Assembly: GCA_910588005.1 (NCBI GenBank) | Contig: CAJUQM010000008.1 | Coordinates: 10,805-74,804 of the forward strand | DNA length: 64,000 nt | Reading direction: 5' to 3' | Source of the DNA: an uncultured Oscillibacter sp. | GTDB lineage: Bacteria; Bacillota; Clostridia; Oscillospirales; Oscillospiraceae | Shown: piece by piece, positions 51,049-59,572 of the stretch | How positions within the stretch are numbered: position 1 is the stretch's first letter | Layout of the letters: every line of letters begins with the position of its first letter | Program-made: the position numbers and the translations under genes | Notes under the pieces: generated by a model | Database searches by the model: none | What the model saw: the letters and a program-made list of their open reading frames with translations, nothing else | Told to the model about the DNA's origin: nothing

Positions 51049-52116
51049 TCAACCCTCCAATCCCGCCTGAATAACCGGCAGCAGCTCCGAGACAGGCATT
51101 TTTTTAAGCTCACACAGGCCGATTCTCTTGGGAACCACCAGGGTGATATCACCTCCGGCCCGTTTTTTGTCGGCAGAAGCGGCGGCCGCCAGGGCCTCGG
51201 CCCCGTATTCCGTGCCGGTGGGCAGGCCGCATTTTAAAAGGCAGGCGGCAATGCGGGCGGCGATGGGGGACTCTGCCCATCCCAGGGCCTCCGCGGCCCT
51301 GGCGATAATGGCGAGACCGGCGGCCACGGCGTGACCGTGGGAGACGGCGTAGCCGCTGCACTGTTCAATGGCGTGGCCCACGGTGTGTCCCAGATTCAAG
51401 AGCTTCCGCTCTCCCAGCTCCCGTTCGTCCCGCTCCACGACGCCGGCCTTGTAGGAGACACAACGGGCGATGACAGCTGCCGGATCGGCGGCGAGGACGC
51501 CGTTTTCAAAGAGGGAAAAGAGGCTCTCGTCACACAGAACGCCGGTTTTGATGGCCTCCGCCGCGCCGCCGGCAAGGGCATCCGCGGGCAGGGAGGACAG
51601 GCAATCCGTGTCGCACAGCACGGCGGCGGGCTGCAAAAAGGCGCCCGCCAGATTTTTCCCCGCGGTGAGATCGATGGCGGTTTTGCCGCCCACGGAGGAA
51701 TCCACCGCGGCCAGCAGCGTGGTGGGCAGCTGTACGCAGCGGATTCCCCGCAGGTATACGGCGGCGGCAAAGCCCGCCATATCGCCGGTCACTCCGCCGC
51801 CCAGGGCGGCCACACAGTCGGTGCGGGTGAGACGCTGCTCCGCCAGAAATTCCAAAATAGAGGAGAGGGTTTTTAAATTTTTGTGGGATTCTCCCGCGGG
51901 AAAGACATAGGAGCTGACGGAAAAGCCCGCGCTGGACAGACTCTTCCGGACCGTCTCCAGATAGAGTGGGGCCACGACGCTGTCGGAAATGACTGCCATA
52001 TGACAGAGGGACATGGCTTCCCGCAGGCGCCCGCCGCACTCTTTGAGCAGACCGGGGCCGGCAGTCACCGTATAGGCGGGAGAGGTGTGGACTTGGATGG
52101 AGTGATAGCTGGACAT
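51049..52116 (-). CDS. aroB: 3-dehydroquinate synthase
   Basis: The 355-residue NAD- and metal-dependent cyclase has FPAGESHKNLKTLSSILEFL, ALGGGVTGDMAGFAAAVYLRG and metal ligands in LLNLGHTVGHAIE and SHGHAVAAG. ATG at 52116 follows AGGAGG by 6 bases. It precedes aroA with a 5-bp gap. Confidence 0.95.
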   Translation of the reverse strand: MSSYHSIQVHTSPAYTVTAGPGLLKECGGRLREAMSLCHMAVISDSVVAPLYLETVRKSLSSAGFSVSSYVFPAGESHKNLKTLSSILEFLAEQRLTRTDCVAALGGGVTGDMAGFAAAVYLRGIRCVQLPTTLLAAVDSSVGGKTAIDLTAGKNLAGAFLQPAAVLCDTDCLSSLPADALAGGAAEAIKTGVLCDESLFSLFENGVLAADPAAVIARCVSYKAGVVERDERELGERKLLNLGHTVGHAIEQCSGYAVSHGHAVAAGLAIIARAAEALGWAESPIAARIAACLLKCGLPTGTEYGAEALAAAASADKKRAGGDITLVVPKRIGLCELKKMPVSELLPVIQAGLEG

Positions 52117-52246
52117 AAAGTACCTCCTCAACGTCCCTCCCACAGGGGAGGGATGGGGATTTTGGGTTTTGAGATCCGCTCCGGGGGAGGGAGCGCGGCG
52201 GCGTGTTCCGGGGGGGTGCCGTCCCGCATCTATGGGGGCGGGACGG

Positions 52247-53083
52247 TCAATTTCCGCCGGCGGACGCCTTCAGCTCCCGGCCCTCTTTCAAGAGGGTCCT
52301 GATCCGCTCCGCGTCGCGGGATTTCAGCGCGTCGGAATAATCCGTGAGATGCCGGATCAAAATATCCAGTTCTTTGATGAGATAGTCGCTGTCATCCAAA
52401 AACAGCTCCGTCCACATGTCCTCATCCAGACGGGCGACCCGGGTCATATCCTGGAAGCTGCCGGCGGAAAATCCCCGCCGCCGCTGGGCCTCCGGGGATT
52501 TGACATAGGCGCTGGAGACGATGTGGGCCAGCTGGGAGGTGAAGGCGATGATCCGGTCGTGCTCCTCCGGCTGGGAAAAGGTCAGTCCCGCAAAGCCCAG
52601 ATCCAGAAAGAACGCCTGGAGGGTCTCCAGCAGCTTCATGTCCGTCCGCTTGTCCGGCGTCAGGATCATGGAGGCCCCCACATACAGGTCCTCGCTGGAG
52701 GCGGTGAAGCCGCCCCGTTCCCGGCCTGCCATGGGGTGCCCCCCGATATAGGAAAAGCCGTATTGCTCCGCCAGTGGGGCGATGGCCTCCACCACAACCC
52801 GTTTTACACCGCAGAGATCCACCACAATAGCGGACTTTGCAATCCGCGCTCCGTGAGTGCGGACCCATTCCACCGCCGCGCCGGGACGGATGGCGATCAA
52901 AATCAGGCCGCACTGGGGTAAATTTTCATCCGTCAAGGGCGCGTCGATGGCCCCGCACATCCGGGCCAGGGTCATGGTCTCGCCGTCCAGGTCGGCGCCG
53001 CAGACGGTGTGGCCCGTGCGGGCTTTGATGCTCTTGGCCATGGAGCCGCCGATGAGACCCAGACCCACAATACCGATGTTCAT
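52247..53083 (-). CDS. tyrA: Prephenate dehydrogenase
   Basis: The 278-residue enzyme has the NAD loop IGIVGLGLIGGSMAKSIK at its start, IVVDLCGVKRV, and the prephenate site FSYIGGHPMAGRERGG. It makes 4-hydroxyphenylpyruvate for tyrosine. No ACT domain follows, unlike Bacillus TyrA. A gap of 130 bp to aroB holds no gene; it has GC-rich inverted stretches but no T-run terminator. Confidence 0.94.
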   Translation of the reverse strand: MNIGIVGLGLIGGSMAKSIKARTGHTVCGADLDGETMTLARMCGAIDAPLTDENLPQCGLILIAIRPGAAVEWVRTHGARIAKSAIVVDLCGVKRVVVEAIAPLAEQYGFSYIGGHPMAGRERGGFTASSEDLYVGASMILTPDKRTDMKLLETLQAFFLDLGFAGLTFSQPEEHDRIIAFTSQLAHIVSSAYVKSPEAQRRRGFSAGSFQDMTRVARLDEDMWTELFLDDSDYLIKELDILIRHLTDYSDALKSRDAERIRTLLKEGRELKASAGGN

Positions 53084-53087
53084 GGCC

Positions 53088-54101
53088 TCAGCCCTCCAGG
53101 GATTTTACGGCGGCGTGCAGTGCCAGCAGCTTTTTGGCCAGGGGATCAAAATCCTCGGGCTTCAGGGACTGGGGACCGTCGCACAGGGCGTGGGCGGGGT
53201 CGTTGTGGACCTCGATCTGGAGGCCGTCGGCCCCGGTGGCCACGGCGCCCATGGCTAAGGGATCCACCAGCCAGCTCTTGCCGGTGGCGTGGCTGGGATC
53301 GATGATGACGGGCAGGTGGGTCAGGCGCCGCAGCACGGGGATGGCGGCCAGATCCAGGGTGTTGCGGGTGTAGTGCTCGAAGGTGCGGATGCCCCGCTCG
53401 CAGAGGATCACGTTCTCGTTGCCGCCGGACATGACGTACTCGGCGCTCATGAGCCACTCCTCATAGGTGGCGGACATGCCCCGCTTGATCATCACGGGCC
53501 GGTCCTGGTGGCCGACGGCCTTTAAAAGGTCGAAGTTCTGCATGTTTCTGGCGCCGATCTGGATGACGTCCACATCTTTGAAGAGGGGCAACTGGCTCAG
53601 GTCCATCAGCTCGGTGACAATGGGGAGGCCCGTCTCCTGCCGGGCGACCTTTAGATACTCCAACCCCTTGGCCCCCAGACCCTGGAAGGCGTAGGGGGAG
53701 GTGCGGGGCTTGAAGGCGCCGCCCCGCAGCATTGTGGCGCCGCTGGCCTTCACCGCCTTGGCGATGGCCACCACCTGTTCCTCGCTCTCCACCGAGCAGG
53801 GACCGGCCATGATGGTCAGCGTGCCGCCGCCGATCTGGGTATTGCCCACAGGGATGACCGTGTCCTCCGGGTGGAATTTCCGGTTGGCGTTTTTGTACGG
53901 CTCCTGGACCCGCTTCACATCCTCCACAATGTCCAGAGCGGCGATGAGGTCAATGTCCAGCTTGGACGTGTCGCCCACCAGTCCCAGAATGGTGTGCGCC
54001 TCACCGATGCTGGTATGGATGATAATGTCTTTCTCCTTGAGCCAGTTGATCAGGCTCTCCAGCTGTTCGCGGTTGGGGTTGTGTTTCAAAATGACGATCA
54101 T
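53088..54101 (-). CDS. aroF: DAHP synthase (type I-beta, with N-terminal regulatory domain)
   Basis: The 337-residue enzyme has an N-terminal ferredoxin-like regulatory domain (1-85) like Thermotoga-type DAHP synthase, then the barrel with AGPCSVESEEQVVAIAKAVK, GGAFKPRTSPYAFQG, and LPVIIDPSHATGKSWLV. It condenses PEP and erythrose-4-phosphate at the pathway entry. The domain suggests Tyr/Phe feedback. ATG at 54101 follows GGGAGG. It is the first enzyme gene of the attenuated operon. Confidence 0.95.
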   Translation of the reverse strand: MIVILKHNPNREQLESLINWLKEKDIIIHTSIGEAHTILGLVGDTSKLDIDLIAALDIVEDVKRVQEPYKNANRKFHPEDTVIPVGNTQIGGGTLTIMAGPCSVESEEQVVAIAKAVKASGATMLRGGAFKPRTSPYAFQGLGAKGLEYLKVARQETGLPIVTELMDLSQLPLFKDVDVIQIGARNMQNFDLLKAVGHQDRPVMIKRGMSATYEEWLMSAEYVMSGGNENVILCERGIRTFEHYTRNTLDLAAIPVLRRLTHLPVIIDPSHATGKSWLVDPLAMGAVATGADGLQIEVHNDPAHALCDGPQSLKPEDFDPLAKKLLALHAAVKSLEG

Positions 54102-54140
54102 AGCGGTTTCCTCCCAAAGTTCATGTGAATAATACAAAAA

Positions 54141-54165
54141 ACCCGCAGCCGGTCTGGCTGCGGGT
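54141..54165 (-). terminator. Attenuator terminator of the aromatic operon
   Basis: On the minus strand a 10-bp stem, ACCCGCAGCC pairing with GGCTGCGGGT around loop AGACC, is followed by TTTTTG. It lies between the leader peptide and the DAHP synthase gene. Bases 54151-54160 (arm plus loop) can instead pair with 54214-54223 inside the leader peptide to form an antiterminator. Confidence 0.88.
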
Positions 54166-54196
54166 CATCATGCACAAATGGTTCAATAGACCAATC

Positions 54197-54295
54197 TTAC
54201 ATGCGCACGCTTTCAGCCAAACCCAAATAAGCCTTACCATAAAAATAGGTAAAGCTAAAGTAGCGGTATTCAGCATTGCGGGCAAGATTGATCAT
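54197..54295 (-). CDS. Tyr/Phe-rich leader peptide of the aromatic operon
   Basis: This is a 32-codon frame from ATG (54295) to TAA (54197). Tyr codons are at 10, 12, 17, 19 and 23, Phe codons at 13, 15 and 18, so residues 10-19 read YRYFSFTYFY; there is no Trp. AAAGGAA lies 8 bases before the ATG. Ribosome stalling on scarce charged tRNA-Tyr/Phe would free the downstream segment 54214-54223 for antiterminator pairing. It is too short for standard gene callers. The peptide probably has no function of its own. Confidence 0.88.
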   Translation of the reverse strand: MINLARNAEYRYFSFTYFYGKAYLGLAESVRM

Positions 54296-54419
54296 GCTGC
54301 GGGTTCCTTTCATCTTCGGAATATGTAAAAAGAATAGCACGGCAAGAGAAAAATAGAAATTGACAATTCCCCTAAAAACAAGAGAATGCTGCCGTAGAAA
54401 TTATGGGGTTTAAACAAAA

Positions 54420-54968
54420 TTACGCAGGAGCAGGCAGACAGCCGGCCATTAAAAGCAGATTTGCCTCCAGGATGTAGCGGGCGTCCTGATTGACATTGGC
54501 CCGGGTCTCCATATACCGGCGGTGCAGTTCATCGATGGCAAGGGTCAGATCCCGCCGGGTCTGCTCCAGCTGAAGCGTACGGCCGCAGAGATACTCTGCC
54601 AGATATACCCGCAGATGATCCTCATACTCCCGGTGGGCGATGAGACTGTCCGGGTAGTTTTCGTTGTGGGGAAAGGTAAAAGCGTCGGCCAGGTAATGGG
54701 TCAGCTTGCCCAAGGTGTAATACTGCCAGATATTCCAGCGGGCGCGCCGCTGGAGCCGCAGGATATGGGCATTGATGTAGGCCTGGGAGTTGGAAAAATT
54801 ATGTCCTCGGAATTTGTAGGCCCGCAGGGAACCTTTCAGGTAGGTCAGGGGGTTGCAGTCGGGCTGGAAGGAACCGAATAAAAAAGCCCACTCATAGCGC
54901 CGGGCACAAAACCCGTGCTTGTACTCCAGCAATGTGGAGGCTAAGAGCTTGTGGCTGCGTTTTTTCAC
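54420..54968 (-). CDS. Zinc-dependent phospholipase C-like protein
   Basis: The 182-residue protein resembles the zinc-dependent PLC/S1-P1 fold: HGFCARRYEWAFLFGSFQPD near the start, and GKLTHYLADAFTFPHN with several His/Asp for zinc. It has no signal peptide, unlike secreted phospholipases, so it may be cytosolic. Its substrate is unknown. It is upstream of the aromatic leader but separated by about 125 bp and so probably independent. Confidence 0.78.
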   Translation of the reverse strand: MKKRSHKLLASTLLEYKHGFCARRYEWAFLFGSFQPDCNPLTYLKGSLRAYKFRGHNFSNSQAYINAHILRLQRRARWNIWQYYTLGKLTHYLADAFTFPHNENYPDSLIAHREYEDHLRVYLAEYLCGRTLQLEQTRRDLTLAIDELHRRYMETRANVNQDARYILEANLLLMAGCLPAPA

Positions 54969-55115
54969 CGTTGCACCTCCGGGAATTGAATTTCAGCGGG
55001 TATCAGTATACCATAGCCGCACGGAGGGCGCAAGAGAAAATTTTAGGCTTTTCAGAGAAAGCGGAGAGGCGAGCGCCCGGCCATTGGCGCGGTCCGCCGC
55101 GGCAATCTCATACAA

Positions 55116-55152
55116 AAAACCTCCCCCGGCCGAACAGGCGGGGGGAGGTTTT
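55116..55152 (-). terminator. Terminator of the glutamine synthetase gene
   Basis: A 12-bp stem (AAAACCTCCCCC and its complement) around a 13-base loop continues into a TTTTTT-rich tail on the minus strand. It lies 73 bp after the glnN stop. Confidence 0.83.
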
Positions 55153-55224
55153 GCAAAATCCGCACTCAGTGGATAAATCCCTTTGACCACCGCCCTGGCG
55201 GAGAGGGGAAATGCCTGGACGGGA

Positions 55225-57312
55225 TCAGACGGAGAACAAGAGCTGGCTGTACACAGGCATGGGCCAGTACCCGGCGGCGGTGAGGACCTCCAGAGCGTCC
55301 ACAGAGCTTCGGGCTATGTCCATGTCGGGAATCAGGGTGTTGTGGCAATAGCGCATGGCCTCCTCCGGACCGGCGGGCATGTCCTCCAGATCCGAGGCCA
55401 GAATCCGGCATTCCTCCATCAGATGGTCGGTGATCTCGGCCACGCACTTGGCGGTGTTGATCTCGTATGCGCAGGGAACATCCATGCGCTTTTTGCTGTC
55501 CGCCCGCGCACAGAGGTCGGCGGCGTAGTTGGATACGGCGGGAAGAATGTCATGGCGGATCATGTCGATCATGGTCTTGGCCTCGATGGAGATCACGGTG
55601 GCGTAGTTCTCCACGTGGATTTCGTACCTGGCCCGGACCTCCTCCTCGGTATAGATGCCGTGCTTGACAAACAGCTCGATATTTTTCGGAGCAATATAGG
55701 CGGGCAGGGCGTCGGCCGTGGACTTGAGATTGCTCAGACCCCTCCGCTCCGCCTCCTGGAGCCAGGCGTCTTCATAGCCGTTGCCATTAAAGATAATCCG
55801 CTGGTGCTCGGTAAAGGTCTTTTTCACCAGTTGGTGCAGCGCGGTTTGGAAATCCTCCGCTTTTTCCAGCTGGTCGGCAAACTGCTCCAACTCCTCGGCC
55901 ATGATGGTATTCAGGGCGATATTGGGGCCGGAGACAGACTGGGAGGAACCCAGCATTCGAAATTCGAACTTGTTGCCGGTGAAGGCCATGGGGGAGGTGC
56001 GGTTGCGGTCGGTGTTGTCCTGGCGGACGGCGGGCAGCACGTCGACCCCTACCTTCAGCATTTTCTTCTCCGCGTCGGTATAGTGGGTGCCGTGGATGAT
56101 GGACTCCACCACGGCGTTTAGCTCATCGCCAAGGAAGATGGAGAGGACGGCGGGAGGAGCCTCCTGGGCGCCCAGGCGGTGGTCGTTGCCGGCGGTGGCC
56201 ACGGTGGTCCGCAAAAAGTCCTGATAGTCGTCCACACCCTTGATAAAGGCCGCCAGAAACAGCAAAAACCGGGCGTTCTGACTGGGGGTGGAGCCGGGCT
56301 TGAAGAGGTTGCGGCCGGTGTCGGTGCCCAGGGACCAGTTGTCGTGCTTGCCGGAGCCGTTGACGCCGGCAAAGGGCTTTTCGTGGAGGAGACACACCAG
56401 GCCGTGGCGGTCCGCCACCTTCTTCATCATCTCCATGGCCAGCTGGTTATGGTCGCAGGCGGTGTTGGCGTCGGAGTAGATGGGGGCCATCTCGTGCTGG
56501 GAGGGAGCCACCTCGTTGTGCTTGGTCTTGGACAGGACGCCCAGCGCCCACAGGGTTTCATCCAAGTCCTTCATATAGGCCGCCACCCGGGGCTTAATGG
56601 CGCCAAAGTAGTGGTCCTCCAGCTCCTGGCCCCGGGGGGGCTTGGCGCCAAACAGGGTTCTGCCTGTCATCTGCAGGTCCTTGCGCCGGCTGTACAGCTC
56701 CTTGTCAATGAGAAAGTATTCCTGCTCCGGTCCCACCTGGGCGGTGACCCGCTTGGTCTCGGTGTCGCCGAAGAGGCGCAGGATGCGGATGGCCTGGCGG
56801 CTCACCTCATCCATGGACCGCAGAAGGGGGGTCTTCTTATCCAGCGCGTGGCCGGAGTAGGAGCAGAAGATGGTGGGGATGCAGAGGGAGTCCTCCTTGA
56901 TAAAGGCGAAGGAGGTGGGGTCCCAGGCGGTGTAGCCCCGGGCCTCAAAGGTGGCCCGCAGGCCGCCGGAGGGGAAGGAGGAGGCGTCCGGCTCACCGCG
57001 GACCAGCTCCTTTCCGGAGAACTCCATAATAATCTTTCCGCCGCCGGCGGGGGTGATAAAGCTGTCATGCTTCTCGGCGGTGACGCCGGTCATGGGCTGG
57101 AACCAGTGGGTGAAGTGAGTGGCTCCCTTGGCGACGGCCCACTGCTTCATGGCCTCGGCGATCTCATTGGCGGTGGAGATATCCAGGGACGTACCCTCGG
57201 TGACGCACCGCTTCCATGCGCCGTAGGACGCGGAGGAAAGGCGCTCTTTCATGGTCTCCTCGCTGAAGACCTGGCTTCCAAACAGCTCGGGCAGATGCAG
57301 TTTCGCTTCCAT
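55225..57312 (-). CDS. glnN: Glutamine synthetase, type III
   Basis: The 695-residue length and motifs identify GSIII. These are GPEQEYFLIDKELY, SKTKHNEVAPSQHEMAPI and NGSGKHDNWSLGTDTG (ATP/glutamate site), and NRTSPMAFTGNKFEFRMLGS. It assimilates ammonia into glutamine. AAAGGAG precedes the ATG. It is followed upstream by asparagine synthetase, so the area concentrates amide-nitrogen metabolism. No GlnR-type site was identified. Confidence 0.96.
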   Translation of the reverse strand: MEAKLHLPELFGSQVFSEETMKERLSSASYGAWKRCVTEGTSLDISTANEIAEAMKQWAVAKGATHFTHWFQPMTGVTAEKHDSFITPAGGGKIIMEFSGKELVRGEPDASSFPSGGLRATFEARGYTAWDPTSFAFIKEDSLCIPTIFCSYSGHALDKKTPLLRSMDEVSRQAIRILRLFGDTETKRVTAQVGPEQEYFLIDKELYSRRKDLQMTGRTLFGAKPPRGQELEDHYFGAIKPRVAAYMKDLDETLWALGVLSKTKHNEVAPSQHEMAPIYSDANTACDHNQLAMEMMKKVADRHGLVCLLHEKPFAGVNGSGKHDNWSLGTDTGRNLFKPGSTPSQNARFLLFLAAFIKGVDDYQDFLRTTVATAGNDHRLGAQEAPPAVLSIFLGDELNAVVESIIHGTHYTDAEKKMLKVGVDVLPAVRQDNTDRNRTSPMAFTGNKFEFRMLGSSQSVSGPNIALNTIMAEELEQFADQLEKAEDFQTALHQLVKKTFTEHQRIIFNGNGYEDAWLQEAERRGLSNLKSTADALPAYIAPKNIELFVKHGIYTEEEVRARYEIHVENYATVISIEAKTMIDMIRHDILPAVSNYAADLCARADSKKRMDVPCAYEINTAKCVAEITDHLMEECRILASDLEDMPAGPEEAMRYCHNTLIPDMDIARSSVDALEVLTAAGYWPMPVYSQLLFSV

Positions 57313-57453
57313 ATCGGTTCTCCTTTAAAAGTGGGATTGGGATCAGAGACGGGGTCAGAGGAGATGGAGACACTGGAACTTAAGAATTGCACGGGAGAAA
57401 AAGTTTCCGCTCCCCTGCGGGAAAAGGGCTTTGACGTTTGCGCGCCGGGCCGC

Positions 57454-59040
57454 TCAATCCCCGCTGGCTCCGTAGTTGGACAGGGCGCGGGCGGATGGGT
57501 CGTCCACATCGCAGCCCTCCCAAGACTTGTTGGGCATCCAGAAGTCCTTGATCATTTTGGCCTGGCCCGGATAGTGCTTTTCAAAAATCTCCCGGTACAG
57601 CAGGCTCTCCTTGGTAAAGGGCGGACAGTGGTAGTCATACTGATGCCGCCGGATCTCAAATTCCCTGTCGGTATAGCGCTGGCCGGCATAGGCCTTCAGG
57701 CCGTCTGCCATAGAGTGGCCCACGGCGTCGGAGAAGGCGGCCTTCTGCCGCCACAGAATGTGCTCCGGCAGCAGGCGGTCTTTTTCAAAGGCGTGGCGCA
57801 GCAGGTATTTGCCCATATCATAGCTGTTCATTTTCATCGCCGGGTCAATGGCCATGACGTATTTTACAAAATCCAGGTCGCCAAAGGGGACCCGGGCCTC
57901 CAGAGAGTTGACGGAGATGCTGCGGTCCGCCCGCAGAACATCGTACATATAGATCTCGTCCACCCGCTTTTTGGCCTCCCGCTGAAAGGCTTCGGCATCG
58001 GGGGCGAAGTCGGTGTACTTGTAGCCGAACAGCTCGTCGCTGATCTCGCCGGTGAGGATGACGCGGATGTCCGTCTGTTCATGAATGGCCTTGCAGCAGA
58101 GGTACATACCCATGCTGGCCCGGATGGTGGTGATGTCCCAGGTGCCCAGGAGGGCGATAAGTCCGTCCAGAGAGTCCAGCACCTCCTGCCGGGTCATGAT
58201 AATCTCCGTGTGGTCGGCGCCGATAAAACCGGCGGTCTCCCGGGCGTATTTCAGGTCGATGGCATCGGTGTCCATACCGATGGCAAAGGTGCGGATCTTC
58301 TTCCCCAGAATAATGGAGCTGATAGCGCACACCAAAGAGGAGTCCAGTCCTCCGGAGAGGAGAAAGCCCACCGGTGCGTCGGCGTCCAGCCGCTTGTCCA
58401 CGGCGGCAACCAGCCGGTCCCGGATGCCCCGGCACACCGTCTCCAGGCTGTCGTGACAGTATTCCCGGACGGTGGTCAGATCAGCGTAACGGACGAACTT
58501 GCCGTAGGCGTAGTAATGCCCCGGAGGGAAAGGACAGATTTCCCGGCACAGACCCACCAGGTTTTTGGCCTCGCTGGCGAAGACGATGGCCCCGGCCCTG
58601 TCAAATCCATAGAACAGGGGGCGAATGCCGATGGGGTCCCGGGCGGCGATGAGGGAATCTGTGGAAGCGTCGTAGATCACCAGTGCAAATTCCGCATCCA
58701 GCCGGGAGAACATCCCCAGGCCGTACTCGTGGAAGAGGGGGAGCAGAATCTCACAGTCGCTGCCGCTTTGAAACGTGTATCCCTTTTCAGCCAGCCGCCG
58801 CTTTAGGGGGCGGAAGCCGTAGATCTCGCCGTTGCAGACCACGTAGTCGCCGTCCAGCGAGAAGGGCTGCATGCCCGCCTCTGTGAGACCCATGATAGAG
58901 AGCCGCTGGAAGCAGAGCCAGCCGGAGGGAGTCTCCACAATCCGGCTGCGATCCGGTCCCCGGGAAACTGTACGGTCCAGGAAGGGGGCGATTTCCGCAC
59001 GGCTCAGCGTTTTTTTGGAAAATCCCATGATTGTACACAT
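57454..59040 (-). CDS. asnB: Asparagine synthetase (glutamine-hydrolysing)
   Basis: The 528-residue enzyme has an N-terminal class II amidotransferase domain with nucleophile Cys2 (MCTIMGF), CNGEIYGF and the GSDCE motif. It then has the synthetase domain with PP-loop LLSGGLDSSL and a later GEISDELFGYKY. The start at 59040 puts Cys at position 2 and follows GGAGG. It is controlled by the T-box upstream. The final ~20 residues are acidic and unlike the core. Confidence 0.95.
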   Translation of the reverse strand: MCTIMGFSKKTLSRAEIAPFLDRTVSRGPDRSRIVETPSGWLCFQRLSIMGLTEAGMQPFSLDGDYVVCNGEIYGFRPLKRRLAEKGYTFQSGSDCEILLPLFHEYGLGMFSRLDAEFALVIYDASTDSLIAARDPIGIRPLFYGFDRAGAIVFASEAKNLVGLCREICPFPPGHYYAYGKFVRYADLTTVREYCHDSLETVCRGIRDRLVAAVDKRLDADAPVGFLLSGGLDSSLVCAISSIILGKKIRTFAIGMDTDAIDLKYARETAGFIGADHTEIIMTRQEVLDSLDGLIALLGTWDITTIRASMGMYLCCKAIHEQTDIRVILTGEISDELFGYKYTDFAPDAEAFQREAKKRVDEIYMYDVLRADRSISVNSLEARVPFGDLDFVKYVMAIDPAMKMNSYDMGKYLLRHAFEKDRLLPEHILWRQKAAFSDAVGHSMADGLKAYAGQRYTDREFEIRRHQYDYHCPPFTKESLLYREIFEKHYPGQAKMIKDFWMPNKSWEGCDVDDPSARALSNYGASGD

Positions 59041-59130
59041 AAGAGCACCTCCAGATCGATTTACACGCCGGTGCCCCTGCCCTGATGGAGAGGAGCCGGC
59101 GCGTGGATCTTTTGCTATGCGCCACATAAC

Positions 59131-59399
59131 AAAAAAACGCAGCTATATCCTAAAATTTTAGGACGAATAGCTGCTATCCGCGGTGCCACCTAATTTGCCT
59201 CCCAATGGGACGCCACCTCTTCAAGGCTCCAACAAGCCCATGTGATATAACGGTCACAGCCCGTCGCACTTACTGGCGGAAAATCCGCGTTTAGATTGCA
59301 GCTACGGAGTGTTCTTCCCACAGACTCTTTGGTACGGGGTTTCCACTCTCCCCCGCTCACTGGCCCGGAACATCTGTGGTACTTTTCTCCATCAACGCC
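59131..59399 (-). ncRNA. T-box riboswitch (asparagine, specifier AAC)
   Basis: On the minus strand stem I has an AGTACCACAGA arm pairing with TCTGTGG. The AAC specifier (59311-59313) lies in the internal loop, read GAAGAACAC. The conserved antiterminator AGGTGGCACCGCGG lies at 59178-59192, and the terminator hairpin with a T7 tract is at 59131-59174 (nested GCAGCTAT/ATAGCTGC and TCCTAAAA/TTTTAGGA). Uncharged tRNA-Asn would prevent termination and switch on asnB. Confidence 0.93.
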
Positions 59400-59424
59400 T
59401 TGACATGATTCAATTGATGTTTGC

Positions 59425-59454
59425 AGTGTATCATCGGAAATGGGCGTTTGTCAA
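59425..59454 (-). promoter_or_regulatory. Promoter of the asnB T-box transcript
   Basis: On the minus strand, -35 TTGACA (59449-59454), an 18-bp spacer and -10 TACACT (59425-59430) place the start about 20 bases before the T-box. Confidence 0.8.
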
Positions 59455-59526
59455 CGTCAAAACAGACAAAATCTCAGGGGAATTTTCCGCAACCTTTTTT
59501 GACTTTGCGGGGAGAGGACAGACCAG

Positions 59527-59562
59527 CGGCGGAGAGCTGTTTTACAAAACAGCTCTCCGCCG
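59527..59562 (-). terminator. Terminator of purB
   Basis: A perfect 17-bp stem (CGGCGGAGAGCTGTTTT and complement) with loop AC lies 11 bp after the purB stop. The T-run is inside the stem, so strength is uncertain. Confidence 0.75.
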
Positions 59563-59572
59563 GACAGGCGGG

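Noticed and set aside
56179..58806. An 875-residue plus-strand open frame across glnN and asnB
   Set aside because: It spans two well-identified minus-strand genes and the gap between them; no domain is visible.
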